Notes: generated from the sequence alone by a model not told the origin. Positions 14,995 to 22,204 are shown, counted from the first letter of the stretch. The stretch: 32,567 nt of DNA from Bacteroidaceae bacterium (GCA_017455585.1 JAFSZU010000132.1:1-32567), one strand, 5' to 3'. Numbers and translations are program-made.

Positions 14995-15060
14995 ATGATT
15001 GATGATTGTTGATGGATGAATACTCATTATATTCATCAGTCATCAATCTTAATTCATCAA
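14995..15060. repeat. TGATGATT-type repeat inserted in frame in the regulator gene
   Basis: TTGATGATTGATGATTGTTG and the complementary-looking ATTCATCAGTCATCAATC flank TACTCATTATATTCA. The translated segment (MTDEYNEYSSINNHQSSIN) sits between the conserved YIDEL and IDCVFGHND blocks, where related sensors have only a few residues. Confidence 0.5.
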
Positions 15061-15671
15061 TATACTGTCTGACAGCTTCGTAGGCTGTTTCTTCCGTCCA
15101 GTCGCCTTGTAGCGTGGCCACGACGCTGATTTGCGGATAGCGGTCGATGGCTTCGCGGAAGCCGCGGTGACGCTCGTCGGCTGGCGAGGAACCTTTCAGC
15201 CCCATCACCTCCAGCACGCGACCTGCACCGCCCAGGCAAGAGGCGATGTACTCACCCATCACGCGCCCCATTTCATAATTGTCGGCACTCACAAAGGAGG
15301 TGTACTTCTGCGAGTCGGTTTTGCGCTCGAAGACGATGACGGGGATGCCGCGGTCATACGCCCTGTCAATGGCTGGTGACACACTCTGTAGTTGGTTGGG
15401 TGCCACGATGAGCAGGTCAATGCCGCTGGCTACCAGACTGTCTATCTGCTGAATCTGCCGCCGGCTGTCATCTCATGCTGTGGCAAAGTGCAGTTCCACA
15501 CCCTCATGAAACGCTGCCTCCAGATTCATCTCCGCGTTCTGTCAGTCGCGCCAGATATCCTCGGAGCACTGTGATACTCCGATGCGCCATTTCACCTTGC
15601 TTTCGGTGCATGAAGCAAGCGTGATGATGAGGATGGCTATGTGCCAGAAACTTTTTTGCATAACGTTTATT

Positions 15672-17759
15672 TCAGAAGAGCACGGCGGCGCACTGGGGTT
15701 GGAGAGTCAGGGTGATGCGCCCTTTCTTGTCGGGGGTGACGGTGGACTGCTGGGGTGTCTGGCCGTCGGGGCCGTCGTGGAGGAGGGTGATGTTCTCGAC
15801 GGGGAAACCGTTGAGCACCAACGACGGGGAAAGGGTGATGGTCTTGGCGGCGGATTCGGCGTTCATGGCGATGAGGTACCATTGGTTGGCGTGGCGGCGG
15901 GCCATGACGATGTACCTGCCGGGGTAGCCCTCGATGAAGCGGGTCTCGTCCCAGGTGGTGGGCACCTGCTTCATGAAGTCGATCTCGAGCTGGGGCTGCT
16001 CGGTGAGGTTGCGGGGCGTGAGGGCGAAGTTTTGTCCGCTGGACTGGAAGGCGATGGCTGTGGCGAGCTCGAAGATGTCGCTGGTGCGGCGCGTGTTGCC
16101 CTTGTCGGGCTCGCGGTGCAGACGCTTCTGCAGCACCGTGCCGCCGTATTCCATCGAGGCGGTGGTGTTGCGCACGAAGGGATGCAGACAGGCGTGGCGC
16201 GCTTCCATGTCACAGAAGCCCTGGCTGAAGTAGAGGTTCTCGCTGGCCAGCACGGCCTCGCTGCTGCAATAGTTGGGGTACATGCGTTCCCATCCGCGGG
16301 GCAGGGTGCAGCCGTGACAGATGACTTGGATGCCGTAGTCGTTGGCGTCGGAGAGGAGGCCTTCATAGAGGCGCATCGTTTCCTGCTTGTCGCCAGGGAA
16401 GAAGTCAACCTTGATGCCGGCCACACCGTGCTTCTGCAACCACTTCATCTCCTGTTTGCGGACGATGGAGTTGTGCATACACTGGCGGGCACACTGCGGG
16501 GCATCGTTCCAGCCACCGTTGCTGTTGTACCAGACCCATGGGCGCACACCTTTCTGCTTGCAGTAGGCAAAGAGCTTCTCCATTCCTTTGCGGCCGATGT
16601 GCTCATACCAGCCGCCGTCGATGAGGCAGCCTTCCCAACCGAGGGATGCGGCGAGGTCGATGAACTTCACCTGGTCGTCGTAGTTGATGCTGGCGTCCTG
16701 CCAGAGAATCCACGACCACGTGTTGCGCGAGCCTTTATAATCAATGGAGGGTTCATAGAGCGGTTCCACGACATCCCAGGTGATGGTGGTCTCGACGATG
16801 GGCTTCAGCGACGGGCCGAAGGTGATGGTGCGCCAAGGGGTGAAGCCCGTGACGTTGTCGTTGCCGTTGGTCTTGCAGTTGCCCAGTCCGAGCTGTGCGC
16901 CCGTGCTGCCGAAGCCGTTGTTCTCGCCCTCCATGGGGAAGGCAATGGTGAAGAGGCCGTCGGGTGTGGCATCGCTGAGGTGGCTGCCGCAGTAGTTGCT
17001 GCTGACGCCAGTTTCGGAGATGAGGAGCCAGCTGTCATTGGCGGTGGGCAAACCACCGCTCACCAACGCAGAGGAGGGGATGCGGAAGAGGCAGGGGAAG
17101 GTCCAGCCGTGGCCGTACTGGCTGCGGGTGGTGGCGGGTTCGTCCCAGATGTAGCCTTCCTCGTAGCTGGGCTTGGTGCGCTTCCAGCCAATCATGGGGT
17201 CGCTCTGCGGGCAGATGAAGGCGGTGGCGGTGGTGGGCAGCCGGAAGCCGGAAGCCTCGCCGGTGACCACGATGGAGCCGGTCTCGCCGCCTTGCAGGAA
17301 GCGGTAGCGGTAGGCGATATTGTTGTTGAAGACGCTGAACTGCACGGTCATCAGCACGCCGCCCTTCTTGGCCTCGGGCGTGGTGAGGACGAGGCCAAAG
17401 CCGTTCTCCTCGCTGTTGACCTCGCTCTGCTTGCCTTGGCGCAGGTGGTAGCTGTGCTTGATGGTGCCCTCTGGGTGGACAGTCTCAACGAGGGTGAGAT
17501 CCTTGCTGAAGTCGGCCACGTTGGTATAGACACCCAGCGGCGATTCCAGCAGGACGGGCACATCCAGGGTATCGGCCTTTGCGCCTTTCTTCTTGGCTTT
17601 CAGAATGGAACGGTAGCCGGCGGAGTAGCTGAGGCGGCCGTCAGAGAGCTTCACGTCGAGATAGGTGAGGCCGTCGGGGGAGAGAATGCGAGTGGTCTGT
17701 GCGCAGAGAGGGGTGAGGGAGGCTGCGGCGAAGGCAGCGAGTGTGAGGAGATGTTTCAT
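15672..17759 (-). CDS. glycoside hydrolase family 97 (retaining, alpha-galactosidase-like)
   Basis: This is a secreted GH97 enzyme of 695 residues with a signal peptide (MKHLLTLAAFAAASLTPLCA). An N-terminal beta-sandwich (ILSPDGLTYLDVKLSDGRL onward) precedes the catalytic barrel (LGWEGCLIDGGWYEH, then GVAGIKVDFFPGDKQE) and a C-terminal beta-domain. Asp452 in KVDFF fits the nucleophile of retaining GH97 members. The Glu-bearing blocks of inverting SusB-type alpha-glucosidases (HE and NESARG) are replaced by 'VICHGCTLP' and SSEAVLASENLYF. Alpha-galactosidase activity is therefore more likely than alpha-glucosidase, but this is inference. Start at ATG 17759 gives the signal peptide. It follows PL11 with a 147-base gap, so the pair may act on pectin or its galactose side chains. 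A hairpin (17041-17059) encodes SGGLPTA at residues 235-241. Confidence 0.93.
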   Translation of the reverse strand: MKHLLTLAAFAAASLTPLCAQTTRILSPDGLTYLDVKLSDGRLSYSAGYRSILKAKKKGAKADTLDVPVLLESPLGVYTNVADFSKDLTLVETVHPEGTIKHSYHLRQGKQSEVNSEENGFGLVLTTPEAKKGGVLMTVQFSVFNNNIAYRYRFLQGGETGSIVVTGEASGFRLPTTATAFICPQSDPMIGWKRTKPSYEEGYIWDEPATTRSQYGHGWTFPCLFRIPSSALVSGGLPTANDSWLLISETGVSSNYCGSHLSDATPDGLFTIAFPMEGENNGFGSTGAQLGLGNCKTNGNDNVTGFTPWRTITFGPSLKPIVETTITWDVVEPLYEPSIDYKGSRNTWSWILWQDASINYDDQVKFIDLAASLGWEGCLIDGGWYEHIGRKGMEKLFAYCKQKGVRPWVWYNSNGGWNDAPQCARQCMHNSIVRKQEMKWLQKHGVAGIKVDFFPGDKQETMRLYEGLLSDANDYGIQVICHGCTLPRGWERMYPNYCSSEAVLASENLYFSQGFCDMEARHACLHPFVRNTTASMEYGGTVLQKRLHREPDKGNTRRTSDIFELATAIAFQSSGQNFALTPRNLTEQPQLEIDFMKQVPTTWDETRFIEGYPGRYIVMARRHANQWYLIAMNAESAAKTITLSPSLVLNGFPVENITLLHDGPDGQTPQQSTVTPDKKGRITLTLQPQCAAVLF
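17041..17059. repeat. hairpin GCGGTGG-GCAAA-CCACCGC inside the GH97 gene
   Basis: A perfect 7-bp stem with loop GCAAA encodes SGGLPTA on the minus strand. Stem size, loop type (RCRAA) and encoded SGG resemble the hairpins in the GH32 gene (11664-11684) and the DUF4435 gene (19994-20014). It may be a diverged third copy. Confidence 0.4.
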
Positions 17760-17792
17760 TGTTGATATGGGTTGAAGTTGATAATCAATGGA

Positions 17793-17893
17793 CGCGCGAA
17801 TACGCGCGACACCCGACAAGGGGCGATGAGGAGTTACTTGAGAATGGCCTGTCACAGAATCAGGGGCGACACCCGACAAGGGGCGATGAGGAG
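17793..17893. repeat. CGCGAATACGCG hairpin followed by a 28-bp direct repeat
   Basis: CGCGCG-AATA-CGCGCG (17793-17808) is followed by a 28-base sequence at 17806-17833 (core GACACCCGACAAGGGGCGAT) repeated exactly at 17866-17893. It fills most of the gap between GH97 and PL11. The same AATA-loop hairpin, followed by a related second part, lies inside the PL11 gene at 18538-18580. Confidence 0.8.
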
Positions 17894-17906
17894 GGTGATG
17901 AGGATC

Positions 17907-19955
17907 TTAGAATTGCCAGCCATGGAAGAGGAGGCCGCTGCCCGCCAGCTCGGCACCGAAGTAGAAGCCAACGTTGGTGGGTTGGTTGTAGCCCACGTTC
18001 TGCATGGTGACGCTGTGGCGATAGACGGGTTCGGCGAGGAAGGTATGGAAGCGGTAGGGGGTGGGTAGGGGCGAAACGTAGAGACGGAGGTGGCAGTTGT
18101 CGGTGGTGCGGGTGAGTACTTCCTCACGCCAGTCACCGATGACGTCGGCGCAGAGGGCGGGGTTGCTCTTGCTGCCGTTGTTGAAGGCACAGCCCTCTAA
18201 TTTAATTAAAGGTACGCACGCGCGAGAACCTTTCTGGTATTTGCTCACGGTCTCATGGTCGAGTAGCTCGCGGAGCAGGTCGCCGTCCCACCAGATGCCG
18301 AAGTTGATGGGGATGCGGGCTGTGCTGTCAATGATCTCACCGCGGACATTGCAGATGCCGCCGGAGGCCGATGACCACATCTCCAGACCGGGGTTGGCGG
18401 GGTCGATGTCGGCGGCCATGCAGCGGCCCACGTCGCTGGCAGAGAGGATCTGGAAGAGGACGCGGCCCGTGCGGGCATCGCGGAAGTCGCTGCCGTCGCG
18501 CTTGTTCTCGTGGCAGTCCCAGAGTTGGAGGGCATTTGGGCGCGAATACGCGCCCCACTCAACCATGGGGGATGTGACACTTGGCGGGAAGAACGCCGTG
18601 AGGTGGAGGGCGTCGCCGTGGCCCATGCCAGTGTTGTAGAGGCCACGGCCGTCGTGGTCCACGGCCATGGAGCCGTAGGTGATCTCGTCGCAGCCGTCGC
18701 CATCGACATCGCCGATGCGGAGGTTGTGGTTGCCTTGCCCTGCATAGCTGGCCCACTCAGGGGTGTTGGTGTCGAAGACCCAACGGACTTTCAGCTCCTT
18801 GCCGTCGAAATCGTAGGCGGCGAGGACGCTGCGGGTGTAGTAGCCGCGGCAGAAGATGGCGCTGAGGTGTTGCCCGTCGAGGTAGGCGCTGGCGGCGAGG
18901 AAGCGGTCGGAGCGGTTGGCATAGTTGTCGCCCCAGCTCTTGAGGTCGCCGCGTTCGGGGATGTAATCGACGGTGGAGATGGCGCGGCCCGTCTGGCCGT
19001 CGAAGCAGGTGACCCATTCGGGACCTTTGTAGATGAAACCGCCGCGTTTGGCCTTGGGATCCATGTGGTTGGGCCAGCCGGGGCCGCGGAATTGCTCGCC
19101 GGGGTTGCCGTTGGCCTGGTAGGGATGGGTATCGGGATGACGGACGTGGTCGGCTTTGGGGTCGCCAAGGACGGTTCCGGTGCCGTCGATGGTGCCGTCG
19201 CTGGTGCGGACGAGGAGCTCTGCGCAGCCGTCGCCGTCGAGGTCGGCGACGATGAAGGGCGTGTAGTGTGCTCCGCTGCGGATATTGGGGCCGAGGTTGA
19301 CGCGCCAGAGGCTGGTGCCGTCGAGGCGTAGGGCTTCGAGGATGGTGGGGTCGGTGATGCCGCTCTGGCTGTTGTCTTTGCTGTTGGAGGGGTCCCACTT
19401 AAGGACGATTTCCAGCTGGCCGTCGCCGTCGAGGTCGGCCATGGTGGCGTCGTTGGGGGAATAGATGACGGGGTAGCCCTCGGGAGAACCCTCGGACACG
19501 GGAACAGGGGGAGTGAGGGGGATGTCGAGATAGCCGACGGGGGCATCTGCGGGTAGTGTCCAGGAGGAGGTGAGGAGGGCGATGTCGGCGGTCTTGAGGC
19601 CACGGGGGATGTTGCCGTTGGCATAGACGGGGCGGACGGTGTAGGTGGCTTCCTGGTCGGAGGGGCAAAAATCCATGAAGGTGGTGGATTGGCGGGCGGT
19701 GCGGCGACCGATGACTTTGCGGTCGCGCAGGATCTCGAAGGTGACGTCTATGGGGTCTTGCTCCAGATAGCGCCAGGAGATAAGGACGGAATCGGGGGAA
19801 GTGCGGATGGCGATGGTGCCGCGGTTCATGCGCTCCCGGCAGAGGCGGGAATAGTCATAGGCGGTTTGGGCGGCGAGGGGAGGGGAGAGGAGGAGGGGCG
19901 CTGACAGAGCCAGCGCGTGCACGAAACGGCAGAGGGGGGAGGGGAAGTGCTTCAT
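17907..19955 (-). CDS. rhamnogalacturonan lyase, polysaccharide lyase family 11
   Basis: This cleaves the rhamnogalacturonan I backbone of pectin by beta-elimination; it is secreted (signal peptide ending LLLSPPLAAQ). The 682-residue product has an N-terminal Fn3-like region, then an eight-bladed propeller with calcium-binding strands. These include ATMADLDGDGQLEIVLKWDP, FIVADLDGDGCAELLVRTSD and LRIGDVDGDGCDEITYGSMA, followed by MAADIDPANPGLEMWS and VIGDWREEVL. The typical ending (YRFHTFLAEPVYRHSV; NVGYNQPTNVGFYFG) is complete. A non-conserved insertion (near SVTSPMVEWGAYSRPNA) is encoded by a hairpin repeat. ATG 19955 overlaps the stop of the upstream DUF4435 gene by four bases (ATGA), so the two may be translationally coupled, an odd pairing of glycan and defence-like genes. 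GH97 follows downstream. Confidence 0.95.
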   Translation of the reverse strand: MKHFPSPLCRFVHALALSAPLLLSPPLAAQTAYDYSRLCRERMNRGTIAIRTSPDSVLISWRYLEQDPIDVTFEILRDRKVIGRRTARQSTTFMDFCPSDQEATYTVRPVYANGNIPRGLKTADIALLTSSWTLPADAPVGYLDIPLTPPVPVSEGSPEGYPVIYSPNDATMADLDGDGQLEIVLKWDPSNSKDNSQSGITDPTILEALRLDGTSLWRVNLGPNIRSGAHYTPFIVADLDGDGCAELLVRTSDGTIDGTGTVLGDPKADHVRHPDTHPYQANGNPGEQFRGPGWPNHMDPKAKRGGFIYKGPEWVTCFDGQTGRAISTVDYIPERGDLKSWGDNYANRSDRFLAASAYLDGQHLSAIFCRGYYTRSVLAAYDFDGKELKVRWVFDTNTPEWASYAGQGNHNLRIGDVDGDGCDEITYGSMAVDHDGRGLYNTGMGHGDALHLTAFFPPSVTSPMVEWGAYSRPNALQLWDCHENKRDGSDFRDARTGRVLFQILSASDVGRCMAADIDPANPGLEMWSSASGGICNVRGEIIDSTARIPINFGIWWDGDLLRELLDHETVSKYQKGSRACVPLIKLEGCAFNNGSKSNPALCADVIGDWREEVLTRTTDNCHLRLYVSPLPTPYRFHTFLAEPVYRHSVTMQNVGYNQPTNVGFYFGAELAGSGLLFHGWQF
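18538..18580. repeat. GGGCGCG-AATA-CGCGCCC hairpin element inside the PL11 gene
   Basis: Seven-base arms (18538-18544, 18549-18555) with loop AATA are followed by CACTCAACCATGGGGGATG. That parallels the ACACCCGACAAGGGGCGATG following the hairpin at 17793. The segment encodes VTSPMVEWGAYSRPN, which interrupts a block conserved in other PL11 enzymes just before LQLWDCHENK. Confidence 0.65.
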
Positions 19956-21148
19956 TGTGTTGTGGAGGGTGAGGGGTGGTGAGATGGATGGAATCCGGCG
20001 GACAAACCGCCGGAAACAGAGCCTAATGAGGGCATGACGGGAGGGGTCACAGGGGAAACGTGGGAGTTAGCTAGGGAAACGGGAGAGGTAGCAGGGGAAA
20101 TGGGAGAGGTAGCGGGGGAAACGGGAGAGGTAGCGGGGGAAACGGGAGAGGTGGCGGCGAGGTCGATGACGTGCTGGATGGCGGCGCGGACGCGCTGGAA
20201 GGGGGGAGCATCGCGGAAGGCGGTGTTCTTCTTGAGCACGGTGTCGATGGGGATGACGGCGTGCTGGTAGGCCGCGAGCTCGCACTGGCGCTGCTGGGGG
20301 TGGAGGGCGAGCTGTTTGATTTCGCGCTCGCGTTCCTTGCGCAGCATGGTGCAGATGGGTTCCAGCAGGGGCATGACCACGTTCTCGAAGAGCGTGTGGC
20401 CTTGGATATATAAATAGGTGGTGTCAGGGGTCACGCCGAGGTCGCGCAGTTCTTGCTTGAGGCGGGCGTAGGAACCTTTGGCTTCGGGGTGATGGCGCTG
20501 CATCCATGCCATCTTCTGGTTTACGCGGCGGCGCAGCTGTGCCAGCGATTCCTCGGGGTGCGAGGTGTTGATGGTGTGGAATGATACGAAGCCGCAGAAG
20601 TCCAGCATGGTGAAACCTTTGTAGTTCTCGTGGCGGTAGCCCCAGACGTTCCAGAGGAAGAGCGGCCAGATGATCTGGCTGTATTCGCGGAAGAAGGCCT
20701 CGAAGTCCAGGGTGGGGCGGTCGTTGAGGGTGGCCGTGACGACGGCGCGATGCAGGGACGGGGCATAGCACTGGTAGTTCTCGATGGCATAGACGACGGT
20801 GTGGATGACGAAGGGCGAGGCGTTGAACTCGCGGCTGGCCTCGGTGGTGTCTTGGAGGAGGTAGTCATAGTCTGCATCCACGCAGGCGATCATGGCTGCT
20901 CCCAACTGAGCGGTGGAGAAGATGTTGCTGAGTGCCTGGCGCTTGCCTTTCTGCAGGTTGTCGCGCCCCGGCAGCTTGATTTCAAAGTAGAGGTCGGGCG
21001 TCTCGAACTCATCGAGGATGCTTCGCCAGAAGGCGATGTCCTCATAGCTCTCCACGTATGCGAGAATGCGGCGCCGCGCCTTCGAGGGTCGGAGACGGTT
21101 GGCGGCTTCGAAATATGCCGAGTTGAGGTTCTGTGTGAGACGCTTCAT
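19952..21148 (-). CDS. DUF4435 (TOPRIM-like) protein, partner of the AAA ATPase
   Basis: This is a 398-residue protein. The N-terminal part has the DUF4435 signature: acidic strand YVESYEDIAFWRSIL (Glu33), then MIACVDADYDYLL (Asp91, Asp93) and VVYAIENYQCYAPS. These fit the metal-binding acidic residues of a TOPRIM-like nuclease fold. In PARIS anti-phage systems a DUF4435 protein (AriB) is the toxic effector held by an ATPase (AriA). The gene just upstream here encodes such an ATPase, 107 bases away. The last 60 residues are low-complexity TSPVSPA repeats from a 21-bp tandem array, plus SVSGGLSAGF from a hairpin repeat. Start ATG 21148 is chosen; ATG 21172 would add eight residues. It overlaps the PL11 start by four bases. 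A defence role is inferred only. Confidence 0.8.
   Translation of the reverse strand: MKRLTQNLNSAYFEAANRLRPSKARRRILAYVESYEDIAFWRSILDEFETPDLYFEIKLPGRDNLQKGKRQALSNIFSTAQLGAAMIACVDADYDYLLQDTTEASREFNASPFVIHTVVYAIENYQCYAPSLHRAVVTATLNDRPTLDFEAFFREYSQIIWPLFLWNVWGYRHENYKGFTMLDFCGFVSFHTINTSHPEESLAQLRRRVNQKMAWMQRHHPEAKGSYARLKQELRDLGVTPDTTYLYIQGHTLFENVVMPLLEPICTMLRKEREREIKQLALHPQQRQCELAAYQHAVIPIDTVLKKNTAFRDAPPFQRVRAAIQHVIDLAATSPVSPATSPVSPATSPISPATSPVSLANSHVSPVTPPVMPSLGSVSGGLSAGFHPSHHPSPSTTQ
19994..20014. repeat. hairpin repeat TCCGGCGG-ACAAA-CCGCCGGA inside the DUF4435 gene
   Basis: Eight-base perfect stem with loop ACAAA. It differs from the GH32 copy (11664-11684) by one loop base, and the flanks also match (GGC.CTG.TCCGG on the coding strand). 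Both copies are read in the same frame, giving VSGG-x-SAG. Confidence 0.75.
20053..20157. repeat. 21-bp tandem repeat, five units, coding for TSPVSPA
   Basis: Units of 21 bases (GGGAAACGGGAGAGGTAGCGG and variants) start at 20053, 20074, 20095, 20116 and 20137; the first is degenerate. Because 21 is a multiple of three, unit gain or loss keeps the frame. The encoded seven-residue Pro/Ser/Thr repeat forms a flexible tail of the DUF4435 protein. Confidence 0.85.
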
Positions 21149-21160
21149 ACTTTGGGGAAA

Positions 21161-21262
21161 TTCATAATTCACAATTCATAATTCATAATTGGGAGTGCAA
21201 CGTGACCTGCAGCCATAACATTGTGAATTGTGAATTATGAATTGTGAATTATGCATTATGCA
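21161..21262. repeat. AT-rich inverted repeat between the ATPase and DUF4435 genes
   Basis: TTCATAATTCACAATTCATA words on the left (21161-21190) are complementary to TGTGAATTGTGAATTATGAA words on the right (21221-21262), separated by 30 bases. A long stem-loop could form between the two genes. Same family as 12891-12913 and 13777-13803. Confidence 0.65.
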
Positions 21263-22080
21263 TTGACAATGATGTCTTCGACATCCGTCACGCGGTCGGC
21301 CCAGCCGGACATGATGAGGGCGGGGGAGTGTGTGGTGACGATGATTTGTACGGAGGGGTTGAGGTCGAGGATGAGTTCCAGCAGTCGCTGCTGCCACTCG
21401 ATGTGGAGGCTGATTTCCGGCTCGTCCATGAGCAAGACGGTGGGCTGTCGGTCCTGCACGAGGACGGTGAGCAGGATGATGAGCATCTGCTTCTCTCCGC
21501 TGGAGAGGACGTAGGGCGTGATGCGCTCGTCCAGGTGGAAGAAGAATATCTCGTTACTCGTGCGGTCCATCTTCTTGCCGGTGGCCTCGAAGAGCTGGTC
21601 CACCAGGTCCTGGAAGTGTGCCTTCTCGCCGGCAATGGCGGCCGCCTTCTGCTGCGCCTCTGGGTCTGCGGCGGTGAAGAGCTGGACGATGCGGTTGCTC
21701 TGGTTGACCTGATAGTCCAGATAGCGGCGTTGCAGTTGGTAGAGCTGCCAGTCCAGCTCGGTGTGCAGCCGTGCCTCGGTGACGCGGCTGACCACGTCGG
21801 CGCTGACGAGCGGGCGGTCTGTGCCGCGGATGACGTCGAAGCGCACGCTGTCTGCCTCCTCGGGCTCGAAGGTGAGCTGCACGCCCAATGCAGAGTAGTT
21901 GCGCTCCAGCTCGTCCCGTCCTTGTGTGAGGCGGCGTATGGTCTTGCGCAGGATGGTGCTCTTGCCCACGCCGTTGATACCGCTCAGGACGTTGACACCC
22001 GGCTGGAGGTTCCAGCGGATGTGCCGCACACCCCGCCAGAGCGATTCTATCTCGATGCACTTAATATATTTTCCCGTCAT
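21256..22080 (-). CDS. compact AAA/ABC-type ATPase paired with DUF4435 (PARIS AriA-like)
   Basis: This 274-residue ATPase has Walker A GINGVGKST (34-42), an ABC-type signature LSSGEKQML (192-200), Walker B VLLMDEPE (215-222), and a switch histidine in IIVTTHSP (232-239). Between Walker A and the signature lies a helical insert of about 140 residues that could be a coiled arm. The ATPase resembles OLD/AAA_21-type proteins, shorter than typical AriA proteins of PARIS. The next gene encodes DUF4435, so ATPase plus TOPRIM-like effector is the likely functional unit. A TATCTTTG promoter lies about 125 bases upstream, and the leader in between holds an octanucleotide array. ATG 22080 (MTGKYIKCIEIES) fits the family start. 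The pair could instead have a housekeeping role, since it is common in Bacteroidales. Confidence 0.85.
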   Translation of the reverse strand: MTGKYIKCIEIESLWRGVRHIRWNLQPGVNVLSGINGVGKSTILRKTIRRLTQGRDELERNYSALGVQLTFEPEEADSVRFDVIRGTDRPLVSADVVSRVTEARLHTELDWQLYQLQRRYLDYQVNQSNRIVQLFTAADPEAQQKAAAIAGEKAHFQDLVDQLFEATGKKMDRTSNEIFFFHLDERITPYVLSSGEKQMLIILLTVLVQDRQPTVLLMDEPEISLHIEWQQRLLELILDLNPSVQIIVTTHSPALIMSGWADRVTDVEDIIVNA

Positions 22081-22085
22081 GTTTT

Positions 22086-22176
22086 GAGGTGGTGAGGTTA
22101 TGAGGTGGTGAGGTTTTGAGGTTATGAGGTGGTGAGGTTATGAGGTTATGAGGTTATGAGGGTTTGAGGTTTTGAG
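22086..22176. repeat. octanucleotide tandem repeat in the leader of the ATPase/DUF4435 pair
   Basis: Eleven consecutive 8-base units of the form GAGGNNNT (GAGGTTAT, GAGGTGGT, GAGGTTTT, GAGGGTTT) run from 22086 to 22173, followed by GAG. The array lies between the promoter at 22205-22212 and the ATG at 22080, so it would be transcribed as a C/A-rich leader ending six bases from the start codon. Confidence 0.85.
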
Positions 22177-22204
22177 CCTCATCTACCCCTCTACTATGCA
22201 GGGA

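Larger units (their letters stand above)
13985..15661 (-). pseudogene. periplasmic sugar-sensor / AraC one-component regulator gene with two in-frame TGA codons
   Basis: From ATG 15661 the product has a lipoprotein-like signal (AILIITLASC). A LacI/ribose-binding-type periplasmic domain follows (WRIGVSQCSEDIWRD, DLLIVAPNQLQSV, PVIVFERKTDS, GEYIASCLGG, CGIDGLPGENGGI). Then come a coiled segment, one membrane helix (LALGVIVLLLVAIALFYLYH), a linker and a C-terminal AraC HTH domain (SELSVEDIAADMNLSRVQLY; VAYAVGFSAPAYFTKCFKDE). The sensor resembles the fructose-binding part of hybrid two-component sensors, but no kinase or receiver domain is present. Stop codons TGA at 15542-15544 and 15473-15475 interrupt the sensor in an otherwise perfect frame. 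Restart at ATG 15406 would give a protein lacking the signal and first lobe. Three stretches look like repeat-derived insertions (residues near 14312-14401, 14880-14930 and 14995-15060). It was probably the regulator of the lost fructan locus. Confidence 0.75.

Noticed and set aside
15473-15544. TGA read as tryptophan or selenocysteine in the regulator gene
   Set aside because: TGA serves as normal stop for gpsA and the AlkD-like gene, no selenocysteine insertion hairpin or related genes are seen, and other broken genes here carry TAA and TAG.
15582-17765. Very long plus-strand open frame (over 700 codons) opposite GH97
   Set aside because: It is the antisense shadow of a GC-rich gene; its product is low-complexity (Gly/Ala/Val/Glu-rich) with no domain, while the minus strand encodes a complete GH97 enzyme with signal peptide.
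18510-19331. Plus-strand open frame opposite PL11
   Set aside because: Valine/alanine/glycine-rich antisense translation of the DGDG-type propeller repeats; no family features.
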